DNA of 64,000 nt from Allobogoriella alba (lineage in GTDB: Bacteria > Actinomycetota > Actinomycetes > Actinomycetales > Actinomycetaceae). The DNA is taken from NCBI RefSeq assembly GCF_042665525.1, contig NZ_JBHTCQ010000001.1, positions 930,001 through 994,000 on the forward strand, read 5' to 3'. Positions 8,015 to 16,404 of the stretch are shown here, piece by piece. Each line of letters begins with the position of its first letter. Within the stretch, counting starts at the first letter, position 1. The translations under genes and the position numbers were made by a program. The notes below the pieces were generated by a model, which worked only from the letters and a program-made list of their open reading frames with translations, had not been told where the DNA came from and searched no databases.

Positions 8015-9136
8015 CTATGCGGCGTCCTCGCCGTACGCGGCGGTGAGCACGGCGCGGACCTCCGGCTTGCCGACCGGGCGCGGGTTGTCGACCGGCAGCG
8101 CCATGGTCACCCGGTCCACCGCCTCCTCGAGGCTGCGCAGGGGCAGCCCGATCTGGGTGAGCGTGCGGGGCGCCGCGACGGACGCCGCCAGGCCGCGCAG
8201 GCCGCTGACCGCCTCCGGCGCGCCGAGGGCCCGGGCGATCCGGTCCGCCGTCGCGGGCACCGCGGGGGCGTTGAGTGCCAGCACGTGCGGCAGCACCACC
8301 GCGTGCAGCGCGGCGCTGGGCAGGTGGAAGGCGCCGCCGAGCACGTGGCAGATGGTGTGGTGCAGGCCGGTGGACGTGGCCGCGAACGTCATGCCTGCCA
8401 GGTGCGCGCCGTAGAGGAGCTGCTCGCCCGCGGTGTACGCCGTGCCGGCCCAGGTGGTGACCGGGTCCGTGAAGGCGTGCTCGGGGGTCTGCGCCGCCGC
8501 CAGGCCGCGCGGACCGATGCTCCGCAGCCCGGCGGCGATCGAGCGCATCGCCTCGTCCGCCAGCGCGGCGCCGATCGGGTTGGCGCCGGGCGACCAGTAG
8601 GCCTCCACGACGTGCGCGACGGCGTTCAGTCCCGAGGTGACGGCGAGCTCGCGGGGCAGCCGGTCGGTCAGGTCGGGGTCGAGGATCACCGCGCGCGGCC
8701 GCACCGCCGGGTCCACGCCGGTCTCCTTGCGGCCACCGTGGGTCACGCTCCACAGCGGCGTCGCCTCGCTCCCGGAGTACGTCGTGGGCACCGCGACGAC
8801 CGGCAGGTGCAGGTCGCGGGCCACGATCTTGGCCGTGCCGATCGTGGAGCCACCGCCGATGGCGAGCACCGTGTCCGCGCGGTTCAGCCGGGCGTGCCGG
8901 ACCACCCGCTCGGCCACCGGTGCCGGCACGTGCTCGTCGATCTCGCCGAACCACGCGACCACGGCGTCGACGAACGGCTGGACGGCCGCCTCGGCCAGCG
9001 CGCGATGGTCGGCGTCCGCCACCACCATGATGCGGCCGGCACGGAGCCGGGCGATCTCGCCGGCCAGCGCTGTGCGGACGGTGCCGCGACCGAAGACGAC
9101 TCGTGCGGGCGCCTGCTCGAAGGTGAACTCCTCCAC
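8015..9136 (-). CDS. Maleylacetate reductase-like iron-type alcohol dehydrogenase
   Basis: A 373-residue protein of the maleylacetate reductase branch of group III dehydrogenases. The nucleotide-binding motif is AIGGGSTIGTAK, followed by VPTTYSGSEATPLWS. Metal-site positions appear in SGLNAVAHVVEAYW and GLHHTICHVLGG, where the first canonical Asp is Asn (GLNA), as is usual in metal-free maleylacetate reductases. The GTG at 9136 has an excellent ribosome site (GAGGAGG, four bases upstream). The family reduces maleylacetate to 3-oxoadipate in hydroxyquinol or resorcinol breakdown, but no ring-cleavage genes lie nearby. Confidence 0.85.
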   Translation of the reverse strand: MEEFTFEQAPARVVFGRGTVRTALAGEIARLRAGRIMVVADADHRALAEAAVQPFVDAVVAWFGEIDEHVPAPVAERVVRHARLNRADTVLAIGGGSTIGTAKIVARDLHLPVVAVPTTYSGSEATPLWSVTHGGRKETGVDPAVRPRAVILDPDLTDRLPRELAVTSGLNAVAHVVEAYWSPGANPIGAALADEAMRSIAAGLRSIGPRGLAAAQTPEHAFTDPVTTWAGTAYTAGEQLLYGAHLAGMTFAATSTGLHHTICHVLGGAFHLPSAALHAVVLPHVLALNAPAVPATADRIARALGAPEAVSGLRGLAASVAAPRTLTQIGLPLRSLEEAVDRVTMALPVDNPRPVGKPEVRAVLTAAYGEDAA

Positions 9137-9259
9137 GGTGCCTCCTCGTCCTTGCTCATCTGGGTGACATGATTCACACATTGTGGCCCCGGCGGGTTCC
9201 GGTTGTGGGAGCTCGCGCCGGTGGAGAGGGACCGATACGGGATCGCGGGAGGAGTGGGG

Positions 9260-10492
9260 GTGCGGACGGTATCCGGGTGGGTGGTCGGCAGGTCCCCGGT
9301 TCTTGTCGTCTTCTTCGGCGTGATCCTCGGCCTTCTCCTGCCGGCGCCGCTGCTGGCGTTCGTGCTGCCCGCTCCCGTGCCGTTGATCCTGGGACCGTGC
9401 CTCGGTGTCGCTGGCCTGGCCTGGCTGGTGAGCTGGATGTACCCGACGGTCCGCTTCGACGAGACGGACCTGTACCTGGGACGGCGGACCGTCCCGCTGA
9501 CCTCGCTGACCCGGGTCGAGCGCACCTTCACCGGAGGCCACGGCCCGACGTATCTGATCTACCGTCTCGTCTCGTCGGCGGGTCCGCGCGCTCGCGTCCT
9601 CCTCGGCGGAGGGCCGCTGAAGCCGATCGGGCCGGACGGGCTGGCTGCGTTGCGCGACCTGATCGCGACCGCACCCGTGGTCGCGCCCGCCGACGGTCTG
9701 AGCGAGGACCAGCGGACCCTGCTCGCCCGCCTGAAGGTCGGTGCGGCGGTCGCCGTGAGCGCCGCCCAGGCGTTGCGCGAGATCGACGAGGCCCGCGGGG
9801 TACAGCCGCCCCAGGTGATCGAACCACCGTGGCACAGCGAGGAGGAGATCCGGCTCTTCCTGGAGGAGCACGACGCGGCGGAGCGGGCGATCGCCGCGCG
9901 ACCGCAGGGTGCCGCGCGGATGCGGCGCGCCGCCGTCGGCGGGCTCGTCGTCGCCGGGCTGGCCGTTCTGGGTGGGGCGATCGTCGGGGTGGTGCTTGAA
10001 CAGTCCGACGCGCTCACCGACGAGGCCAACATGCTGGTCGCCCTCGCCGTGGTCGGTGGGATCGTCCTCGGCCTGCTCGCCGGGCTCGTGCTGTGTCTGG
10101 CGCACGACCTCGACGTGCGCCGTGGCCACCAGATCGCGCGCCGGGCGGCCCGGGACCGTCAGGGTGGCGGGCAGGGCCTGCCCGTCCGGTACCTCGACGC
10201 GTTGGCGCTGCACGGTGACTGGACGGCACGGGTGCTCCTCGCGACCCTCGGCTCGCTCGGCCTCGTCGGCGTGATCGTGGGCATCGTGATCCACATCGAG
10301 CTCGGCGGCACCGCCGGTGCCGTGACCGCGATCGTCTCCGGTGTGCTGGGGGCCGCGGCGATACCCGGCTGGCGGCAGCTGACCCGACGACGGAACGAGC
10401 GCCTTCTCGAGGTGGTCGTCCTGGCCGGGCCGCAGGCGTCCCTCCTCGTGCACGGATCGCCCGTGGACCTCGCGGTCGGTGGAGCGCCCTGA
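9260..10492 (+). CDS. Membrane protein with PH-like middle region, unknown function
   Basis: I place the start at the GTG at 9260 because GGAGG at 9248-9252 lies seven bases upstream; the frame stays open to 9203. This gives 410 residues. There are two membrane helices at about residues 12-60, a soluble PH-like stretch (VRFDETDLYLGRRTVPLTSL), an acidic helical region, then four more membrane segments (GGLVVAGLAVLGGAIVGVVL, MLVALAVVGGIVLGLLAGLV, a pair near LGSLGLVGVIVGIVIH). No catalytic motif is visible. It is divergent from the maleylacetate reductase gene. Confidence 0.7.
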   Translation: MRTVSGWVVGRSPVLVVFFGVILGLLLPAPLLAFVLPAPVPLILGPCLGVAGLAWLVSWMYPTVRFDETDLYLGRRTVPLTSLTRVERTFTGGHGPTYLIYRLVSSAGPRARVLLGGGPLKPIGPDGLAALRDLIATAPVVAPADGLSEDQRTLLARLKVGAAVAVSAAQALREIDEARGVQPPQVIEPPWHSEEEIRLFLEEHDAAERAIAARPQGAARMRRAAVGGLVVAGLAVLGGAIVGVVLEQSDALTDEANMLVALAVVGGIVLGLLAGLVLCLAHDLDVRRGHQIARRAARDRQGGGQGLPVRYLDALALHGDWTARVLLATLGSLGLVGVIVGIVIHIELGGTAGAVTAIVSGVLGAAAIPGWRQLTRRRNERLLEVVVLAGPQASLLVHGSPVDLAVGGAP

Positions 10493-10520
10493 CCGCGGGG
10501 GGAGCGCCTGCCGTCCGGGT

Positions 10521-11159
10521 CTACTGCCGTGGCCCACGCACGGTGTACGCCACCACGCCCGTCACGCCGAGCGCGACGGCGGTCAGCAGCGCCGCGGTCG
10601 ACCCGCCGGGCTGCGCGGACCAGGTGAGCGCCTGCCCCCACCACGGCGGTGACACCGGGAAGAGCTCGTAGGCGATCCGGGGGGCGGACCCGAGCCAGAC
10701 CACCGGCCCGATCCACGCACGGTTCGCGCCCAGCGTCACGGCGCCGATCGTGAGGACGCCACCCGAGCCGACGGCGTTACGTCCCGCCTCCGCGAGGGGT
10801 CCCAGGCCCTGCCCGCCGACATGGGACGCCAGCACCAGGCAGAACGCCAGCGCCACGATCGACGCCGCGTGCAGGGCTCGGACCGATCGCCACGGCAGGG
10901 CGCCGGCTCGGTCGAGGTCGAGGTCGGACCCCGCGAGCCCGTGCCCGGCCGCGGCCACGGCCAGGGCGACGACCAGCTGACCGCAGGCGCGCGCCGCACC
11001 GGCACTGTCCATGACCGCCGCGACGCACCACAGCGCGCCGCCGCCGACCCACGCCACGAGGACGGACCCCACCACGCGGCGGTCGCGCGCGAGCAGCACC
11101 ACCGCCCGGGCCACGGATCGGGCACCCCGGGGCCGGGCACGGTGCGTGCCGGGGCTCAC
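10521..11159 (-). CDS. ABC-type membrane subunit, short permease
   Basis: A 212-residue hydrophobic protein starting at a GTG that overlaps the upstream stop as GTGA. About six helices are visible, including VLVAWVGGGALWCVAAVMD, QLVVALAVAAAGHGLAG and ALLTAVALGVTGVVAYTV. It is the last gene of the sigma/anti-sigma/ABC operon, so it most likely forms the membrane part of the exporter with the 453-residue protein upstream. No substrate-specific motif is seen. Confidence 0.7.
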   Translation of the reverse strand: MSPGTHRARPRGARSVARAVVLLARDRRVVGSVLVAWVGGGALWCVAAVMDSAGAARACGQLVVALAVAAAGHGLAGSDLDLDRAGALPWRSVRALHAASIVALAFCLVLASHVGGQGLGPLAEAGRNAVGSGGVLTIGAVTLGANRAWIGPVVWLGSAPRIAYELFPVSPPWWGQALTWSAQPGGSTAALLTAVALGVTGVVAYTVRGPRQ

Positions 11160-12517
11160 GCGCCGTCGCCGAGCAGGAGCCCGAGGCGATCGCCCTCGGC
11201 GCAGCCGAGCTCGGCCTCCCGCAGGGCCGCCACCCGGGTGCGCTGCTCGTCCCGCGGCAGCGACCGGAGCGCGTCGTACACCGGGTGGGTGACGGACGCC
11301 GGGGGTACCCAGCCGAGGTCTTCGTCGAGGCTCTCCGGAGCGTACGGTCGCTCGCCGAGCAGCCAGGCGGCGGCGACGACGCGCGCGGTGGCGTACCGTT
11401 CCCATTCCGTCGGGGCGACGTCGGGGCACGCCAGGGTCCCCGCGCCCATCAGCAACGTCCAGGTCAGCTCGTCGCGGGTCATCTCGATCCGTCCGGCCTC
11501 GTCGGTATAGACCTCCGCGTGGAGGACCGACGGGTCGGGCGCGGGCAACCCGGGCTGGGAATCGTTGCCGTAGTAGATCGCGACGACGCGCGCCGGGGCT
11601 TGCGGCAGTCGCTCCCGGAGCACGGCCAGCACCTCCCGGCCCGGCTCGACCAGGTAGGGGAGCAGCAGCGGAGCGCCGCGGCGGGCGCACACCCGGGGTG
11701 CGTCCGAGGTGCAGACCTCCTCGATCGCCCCGTCGTCCAGGGCGACGCCGGCGGACAGGTGGGGCGGCAGGAGCGCCAGCGTGCCACCGAGGCCGGCCGC
11801 GATCGGCACCGCCGCGAGTCCGCGCAGGTGCCGGGTCGGGACGAAGAGCAGCAGGCTTGCGGCGGCGAGCGCCACCGCCCAGACGACCTGGGCGGTCAGG
11901 ACCGGCGGCGTCAGTCGCTCGAAGGCGTTGATCCCCTCGGAGCTGCCCGGCGCGAGCAGCCACGCGCTCGGGTACCGCCCGTCGGCGTCGCCCTCGGGAT
12001 CGGTGAAGACGGTGAGCGTGACGAGTCCGAGGAAGCCGCCGACCACCAGCAGCGGAGGCGTCACGACCCACGGCATCAGCCGGCCGACCGCCAGCCCGAG
12101 CCAGACCGCGGCGATGGGGTGGACGAGCGTCGCCACCAGCGCGGGGACCATCCAGGCCGGGACGTAGACCCCGGTCAGCCAGGCGTGGATCATCGCGGCG
12201 ATGAGCGGAACACCGAACCCGAGGGCCGCGCCGATCCCGAGCGCCGCCGCGAGCGTGGTGCGCCGGACCCCGGACGGGCGGGGAGTCGCCGCCAGGAGCT
12301 CGTCGGTGCGGGAGCGCCGGTCGCGACGCGCCTGCCACGCACCGAGGCCGAGCAGCACCGGGATCAGCACGAGGAGCTGGCTCCGTCCGTCCCCGACGAG
12401 CACGGAGGCCGAACCGCCGTACGTCGCGACGGCCAGTGCGGCGGCCGCCGCGGCGGCCAGCGCGGCGAAGGGGGCGGCAGACCGCCGCAGCTCGAGGCGC
12501 AGGATGCGGAGGCTCAC
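11156..12517 (-). CDS. ABC transporter permease with large extracytoplasmic domain
   Basis: A 453-residue protein with six helices in its first half (FAALAAAAAAALAVATYGG; LLVLIPVLLGLGAWQARRD, and so on) and a soluble C-terminal half of about 200 residues containing paired cysteines (EEVCTSDAPRVCARRG). This layout suits an ABC-2-type exporter subunit with a sensor-like outer domain. The GTG start overlaps the ATPase stop. The Cys-rich outer domain and the cotranscribed sigma factor suggest envelope-stress or lantibiotic/peptide defence, by inference only. Confidence 0.75.
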   Translation of the reverse strand: MSLRILRLELRRSAAPFAALAAAAAAALAVATYGGSASVLVGDGRSQLLVLIPVLLGLGAWQARRDRRSRTDELLAATPRPSGVRRTTLAAALGIGAALGFGVPLIAAMIHAWLTGVYVPAWMVPALVATLVHPIAAVWLGLAVGRLMPWVVTPPLLVVGGFLGLVTLTVFTDPEGDADGRYPSAWLLAPGSSEGINAFERLTPPVLTAQVVWAVALAAASLLLFVPTRHLRGLAAVPIAAGLGGTLALLPPHLSAGVALDDGAIEEVCTSDAPRVCARRGAPLLLPYLVEPGREVLAVLRERLPQAPARVVAIYYGNDSQPGLPAPDPSVLHAEVYTDEAGRIEMTRDELTWTLLMGAGTLACPDVAPTEWERYATARVVAAAWLLGERPYAPESLDEDLGWVPPASVTHPVYDALRSLPRDEQRTRVAALREAELGCAEGDRLGLLLGDGA

Positions 12518-13326
12518 GGACGCGTCGCCTCTCGGTGCCGGCGCATGAGAGCCGAGTAGCCGCGCTCAGCGGCGCTGTCCCCCGGGTCGCCCGGAGCCGT
12601 CTCGCCGGCCGCGGCCAGGTCCTTCGGGGTCCCGGTCATGACGATCTGCCCGGTGTGGATCAGGCTCACGTCCGTGCACGCGGCGGCGACGTCCTCCACG
12701 AGGTGCGTCGAGACCAGGACGCAGGAGTCGGTCCCGAGGTCGCGCAGCAGCGCACGGAAGTCCAGCCGCTGGTCCGGGTCGAGCCCGGCGGTGGGCTCGT
12801 CCAGCAGCAGGATCCGGGGGTCGTTGACGATGGCCTGGGCGATGCCCGCGCGGCGCAGCATGCCGCCGGAGAGCGTCTTCATCCGATGGTCGGCGCGATC
12901 GGTCAGCTGCACCCGATCGATCGCGCGCTGCACCGCTGCCGGGATCGTCCCGGCCGGCAGCTCCTTCAGCCAGGCGACGTACTCGACGAACTCACGCACG
13001 GTGAAGTTGCGGTAGTAGCCGAACTCCTGCGGCAGGTAGCCGAGCCGACGGCGCACGGGCCGCAGGTCGTCGTGCGCGACGTCGTGGCCGAGGACGGTGA
13101 GCCTGCCGGCCGCGGGCCGCAGCACGGTCGCCACCGCACGCATGAGGGTGGTCTTCCCCGCGCCGTTGGGGCCGAGCAGCCCGTGGACGCCGTTCCGCAG
13201 CCGCAGGTCGAGGCGGTCGACGGCGAGGCTGTGCCCCGCGTGCACGGACAGATCGCTGGCCTCGACGGCCCAGGCGTAGGTGGTGGGCGCCAGGGGGTCG
13301 TCGGCTGCGGAGTGCCGGCCGGTCAC
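12514..13326 (-). CDS. ABC transporter ATP-binding protein
   Basis: A 270-residue ATPase of the multidrug/ABC-2 exporter class: Walker A GPNGAGKTTLMRAV, the Q-loop LGYLPQEFGYYRNFTV, signature TLSGGMLRRAGIAQAI, Walker B ILLLDEPTAGLDP and the switch His in VLVSTHLVED. The GTG at 13326 overlaps the anti-sigma stop (GTGA). It energises the two permeases that follow. The degenerate signature (GGMLRR) and the lack of a TOBE domain are typical of exporters rather than importers. Confidence 0.88.
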   Translation of the reverse strand: MTGRHSAADDPLAPTTYAWAVEASDLSVHAGHSLAVDRLDLRLRNGVHGLLGPNGAGKTTLMRAVATVLRPAAGRLTVLGHDVAHDDLRPVRRRLGYLPQEFGYYRNFTVREFVEYVAWLKELPAGTIPAAVQRAIDRVQLTDRADHRMKTLSGGMLRRAGIAQAIVNDPRILLLDEPTAGLDPDQRLDFRALLRDLGTDSCVLVSTHLVEDVAAACTDVSLIHTGQIVMTGTPKDLAAAGETAPGDPGDSAAERGYSALMRRHREATRP

Positions 13327-14174
13327 CGGTTCCACCTCGGGTCGGCCGGGCGTGAGAAGCCCCGCCCGTAGGCGGCCAGGACGGCCGTCAGGACCACGGC
13401 GAGCGCCGCCCAGGCCGGGAGGAAGACCGGCTCGAGGATCGCCGAGGGCTCGCGCAGGACGAGGCCGGGGGCGATGACCAGACCCGCCCACGCGAGGGCG
13501 AGCCAGCGGCTGGCCCGCCGCACCCCGATCCGCGCACCGAGGGCGAGTGAGCCGGCGGTGAAGGCCAGGCTCGGCAGCAACCAGCGGACCGGCGCGACGC
13601 CCACGAGGAACCCCGCGACCGCGAGCACGGGAAGGGTGGCCAGGAGCACCATGAGCGTGCGGCGCAGCACCAGCTCGAGTCCCGCCCGGGGGCTGGATAT
13701 CACCAGCTCGTGGGCCGGGTCGAGGCCGCGGGACCAGGCGGCGGCCACGCCCGCGAGGGGCGCCACCGGTGCGAGGAGGAGCACGAGGGACGGGTAGGCG
13801 TCGCCGTCGAGCGCGTCGAGGACGTCCAGGACCACCGCCACCGCCACGACCAGGACGGTCATGAGGATGCGGGGGAGCACCGCGGGTGCGATCCACGCCC
13901 GGCGCAGCCCGGCGAGGCGGTGCACGTGCGTGGACCAGGCCGACCGGGCCGGCATCTGGGGGACGGAGGAGGCCGCGTGGAGGACGCGCGTCCCGACGTC
14001 GGACACCAGCGCCGTGAGGTCGCCGGGCGCCACCCGCGCCAGCTCCTCCCGGCAGCGTCCGCATCGTTCGAGGTGGACCTCGACGGTCCATGCCGCGGCG
14101 CCGGCGTCCGCCAGGACACCGCGGCCACCGGCGTACCGCTCGAGGACCGTGGCGGGGATGTGCTGCTCGGTCAC
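13323..14174 (-). CDS. Zinc-finger anti-sigma factor fused to a multi-helix membrane domain
   Basis: A 283-residue protein. Residues 34-45 hold the ZAS/zf-HC2 motif HLERCGRCREEL (His-x3-Cys-x2-Cys), the signature of anti-sigma factors that sequester ECF sigma factors. Unlike standard anti-sigma factors with one helix, about six membrane segments follow (ILMTVLVVAVAVVLDVL; LVLLLAPVAPLAGVAAAW; TLMVLLATLPVLAVAGFLVG, and others). It lies directly after the sigma gene (4-base overlap) and directly before the ABC ATPase. The membrane part may sense the transporter state. Confidence 0.8.
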   Translation of the reverse strand: MTEQHIPATVLERYAGGRGVLADAGAAAWTVEVHLERCGRCREELARVAPGDLTALVSDVGTRVLHAASSVPQMPARSAWSTHVHRLAGLRRAWIAPAVLPRILMTVLVVAVAVVLDVLDALDGDAYPSLVLLLAPVAPLAGVAAAWSRGLDPAHELVISSPRAGLELVLRRTLMVLLATLPVLAVAGFLVGVAPVRWLLPSLAFTAGSLALGARIGVRRASRWLALAWAGLVIAPGLVLREPSAILEPVFLPAWAALAVVLTAVLAAYGRGFSRPADPRWNR

Positions 14175-14704
14175 GACAACGCCTCCCTCAGCGCGATCCG
14201 CGCGCGGCGGGCGCGCGTCTTGACGGTGCCCTCGGGGATGCCGAGCAGCACCGATGTCTCACGGACGCTCAACCCGTCCAGCACAGTCGCCTGGAGGACC
14301 TGGCGCAGCTCCGGCGCGAGACCGCGCAACGCCGACCACAACGGCTCGTCGAGCGCGTGGGTCAGCACGGCGTCCTCCGTCGCGGGTGCGAACCGCGGCG
14401 CGTCGGTCGGTGCCGGCCGCCGCTCCCGCCCGCGGCGCCGGTACGCGTCGACCAGCCGGCGCGCGGCGATCGTCCAGAGCCAGCCGACGGCGCTGCCGTC
14501 CGCTCCGCCGTCGACGAACGACTGCGCGGCCCGCCAGACCGCGAGGTAGGTCTCCTGCATCGCGTCGGCAACCAGGTCGTCGTCGGCGCACCGTCGTCGC
14601 AGCCGGACCGCCAGCCACGGCGCCGTGCGCGCGTAGAACTCCTCGAAGGCGGCGCGGTCACCGTGCGCGATCCGCCGGAGGAGCCCCGACTCGTCCATCG
14701 TCAC
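14171..14704 (-). CDS. ECF-type RNA polymerase sigma factor
   Basis: A 177-residue sigma-70 family protein with region 2 (FEEFYARTAPWLAVRLRRR; VADAMQETYLAVWRAAQSF; VGWLWTIAARRLVDAYRRR) and region 4 (LRQVLQATVLDGLSVRETSVLL, then GIPEGTVKTRARRARIAL). The length and domain pair are standard for ECF sigma factors. The start may be the GTG at 14704 or the ATG at 14698; neither has a strong ribosome site. It is the first gene of the operon whose second product is its probable antagonist and whose last three encode an ABC exporter. Confidence 0.88.
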   Translation of the reverse strand: MTMDESGLLRRIAHGDRAAFEEFYARTAPWLAVRLRRRCADDDLVADAMQETYLAVWRAAQSFVDGGADGSAVGWLWTIAARRLVDAYRRRGRERRPAPTDAPRFAPATEDAVLTHALDEPLWSALRGLAPELRQVLQATVLDGLSVRETSVLLGIPEGTVKTRARRARIALREALS

Positions 14705-14832
14705 ATCCAGGTAGACGTCGCCAACCGCCGCTGCGGTTCACCGGCCCATCATCGTCCCGATGCGGGAGCGCCGGGGCGGGTCCGGCGCGGCCTCGGCCGT
14801 GCGGCTCCGCGAGGTCGGGCTACCGTTGCCCT

Positions 14833-15324
14833 GTGCAGCCCGAGATCCCCGGCGTGGTCATCACCGTCTCCGACCGTTGCGCGCGCGGGGAGGCCGAGGA
14901 CGTCTCCGGACCGGTGGCGGCGCGGCTGCTCGAGTCCGCCGGGCTGGCGACGTCCGTCGTCGTGGTGCCCGACGGCGTGCAGTCGGTACGGGAAGCCGTC
15001 CGTGCCGCGCTCGACGAGGGCGCGCGGCTCGTGCTGACGACCGGCGGCACCGGGATCTCACCCCGGGACCTGACCCCGGAGGGCACGCGTGAGGTGCTGA
15101 GCCGGGAGCTGCCCGGCCTGGCCGAGGCTATCCGCGCCCGCGGGGCCGCCTCCGTGCAGACCGCGGTGCTCTCCCGCGGGCTGGTGGGCATCGCCGCCGG
15201 CCGGGACGGGGAGGCGCTCGTGGTCAACGCACCGGGCTCGCCCGGCGGCGTCGACGATGCGGTCGCGGTGGTCGCGCCGTTGCTGGCGCACATCTTCGAC
15301 CAGCTCGACGGCGGCGACCACTGA
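14833..15324 (+). CDS. mogA: Molybdopterin adenylyltransferase-type protein
   Basis: A 163-residue MoaB/Mog-domain protein: VVITVSDRCARGEAEDVSGP, then TTGGTGISPRDLTPE (the molybdopterin-binding loop) and VNAPGSPGGVDDAVAVV at the end. The family adenylates molybdopterin before MoeA inserts molybdate. It starts at the GTG at 14833 and is convergent with mobA, about 37 bases apart, so it is transcribed apart from the other cofactor genes. MogA and MoaB differ little in sequence; the naming is by function in the local cofactor set. Confidence 0.88.
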   Translation: MQPEIPGVVITVSDRCARGEAEDVSGPVAARLLESAGLATSVVVVPDGVQSVREAVRAALDEGARLVLTTGGTGISPRDLTPEGTREVLSRELPGLAEAIRARGAASVQTAVLSRGLVGIAAGRDGEALVVNAPGSPGGVDDAVAVVAPLLAHIFDQLDGGDH

Positions 15325-15336
15325 CCTTTCTTGCTC

Positions 15337-15356
15337 CCGCGTCGCTCACGACGCGG
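15337..15356. terminator. Hairpin between convergent mogA and mobA
   Basis: A perfect 8-bp stem, CCGCGTCG and CGACGCGG, with loop CTCA lies in the short gap between two convergent genes. There is no T-run on either side, as often in GC-rich actinobacteria, so a bidirectional terminator role is inferred from position. Confidence 0.4.
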
Positions 15357-15361
15357 TCGGC

Positions 15362-15937
15362 TCAGTCCGAGCCGACGTCGTCCCACGTGTCGACGTCCTC
15401 GGCCTCCCGGCCCTGGGCGGGGACCTCGGCGAGGTCGAGGCCCGCGACCAGTGCGTGCAGCGCCCCGCCGGTCCGCACGGCGAGGCGACGGCGCAGCACG
15501 CCGGCGCGGTAGACGGCCGTGAGCCACTGCGGCTGACCGGTGGCGTCGATCAGCACCGCGCCGTCGTGCGACTCGGCAGCGGCGACGAGTCGCGGCACCG
15601 CGGGGGCGGCGCGGGGGACGTCGCAGGCCAGCACGAGGACGAGGTCCGCATCGGGCGGCAGTGCCTCGAGGCCGGCCGCCAGGCCGGCCACCGGGCCGCC
15701 GTAGCGCGGGCTCTCCAGGGTGCGCCGCACACCGTCTGGCACCGACACCTCCTCGGGGGCGACGACCACCACGCGGGTCGCCTCCGTCGTCGCCGCGAGC
15801 GTGTGGTCCAGGAGGCGCCGGCCCTCGAGGACGACGTCCGGCTTGGACGCCCCGCCGAGACGGTCGGCGCGGCCGCCCGCCAGGATGACGGCGTCGAACG
15901 TGCTCGTCGGCCCGCCCGCGGCCGGCTGCCCGCTCAC
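15362..15937 (-). CDS. mobA: Molybdenum cofactor guanylyltransferase-like nucleotidyltransferase
   Basis: A 191-residue NTP-transferase with the MobA signature AVILAGGRADRLGGASKPDV, DxP-type metal site in VLACDVPRAAP and an acceptor-site segment GQPQWLTAVYR. MobA attaches GMP to molybdopterin to form the dinucleotide cofactor. The GTG start overlaps the moaC stop (GTGA); it is last in moeZ-moeA-moaC-mobA. Related MocA enzymes use CTP, so the nucleotide (GMP or CMP) is not certain. Confidence 0.85.
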   Translation of the reverse strand: MSGQPAAGGPTSTFDAVILAGGRADRLGGASKPDVVLEGRRLLDHTLAATTEATRVVVVAPEEVSVPDGVRRTLESPRYGGPVAGLAAGLEALPPDADLVLVLACDVPRAAPAVPRLVAAAESHDGAVLIDATGQPQWLTAVYRAGVLRRRLAVRTGGALHALVAGLDLAEVPAQGREAEDVDTWDDVGSD

Positions 15938-16404
15938 TCGGGCCGCCGCCAGTCACCGGAGCGCCCGCCGGACTTGGCGACCACCTTCACCCCGGTGATC
16001 TCCGCCGACCGGTCGACCCCCTTGACCATGTCCACCACGGCCAGGGCCGCCACCGACACCGCTGTCAGCGCCTCCATCTCCACGCCGGTCCGGTCAGCGG
16101 TGCGGACCGTCGCCGTGATGACCACCCGGTCGTGAGCCAGCTCGAGATCCACGGCGCAGCCGTGCACACCGATCGTGTGCGCCAGCGGCAGCAGCTCCGG
16201 GGTTCGCTTCGCCGCGGCGATCCCGGCCACGCGCGCCACGGCGAGCACGTCGCCCTTGGGCACCGTGCCCTCGCGCAGGGCCGCCATGACGGCCTCGCTG
16301 CACCGGACCTCGCCGGTGGCGACCGCCTCGCGGACGGTGGGCTGCTTGCCGGTGACGTCGACCATGCGGGCGTTGCCGGCCTCGTCCAGATGCGTGAGCT
16401 TCAC
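15934..16404 (-). CDS. moaC: Cyclic pyranopterin monophosphate synthase
   Basis: A 156-residue MoaC: LTHLDEAGNARMVDVTGKQP at the start, KGDVLAVARVAGIAAAKRT with the conserved Lys, the PLAHTIGVHGCAVDLE segment, TDRTGVEMEALTAVSVAAL, and the C-terminal VKGVDRSAEITGVKVVAKSGG. It converts the MoaA product into cyclic pyranopterin monophosphate. The GTG at 16404 overlaps the moeA stop (GTGA). The partner moaA is not in this window. Confidence 0.95.
   Translation of the reverse strand: MKLTHLDEAGNARMVDVTGKQPTVREAVATGEVRCSEAVMAALREGTVPKGDVLAVARVAGIAAAKRTPELLPLAHTIGVHGCAVDLELAHDRVVITATVRTADRTGVEMEALTAVSVAALAVVDMVKGVDRSAEITGVKVVAKSGGRSGDWRRPE

Noticed and set aside
7691..9172. A 493-codon open frame on the + strand across the Mop regulator and maleylacetate reductase genes
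   Set aside because: It is a mirror of well-supported minus-strand genes with clear motifs; its translation is Arg/His/Gly-rich and low in family-like patterns, a common artefact of high GC.
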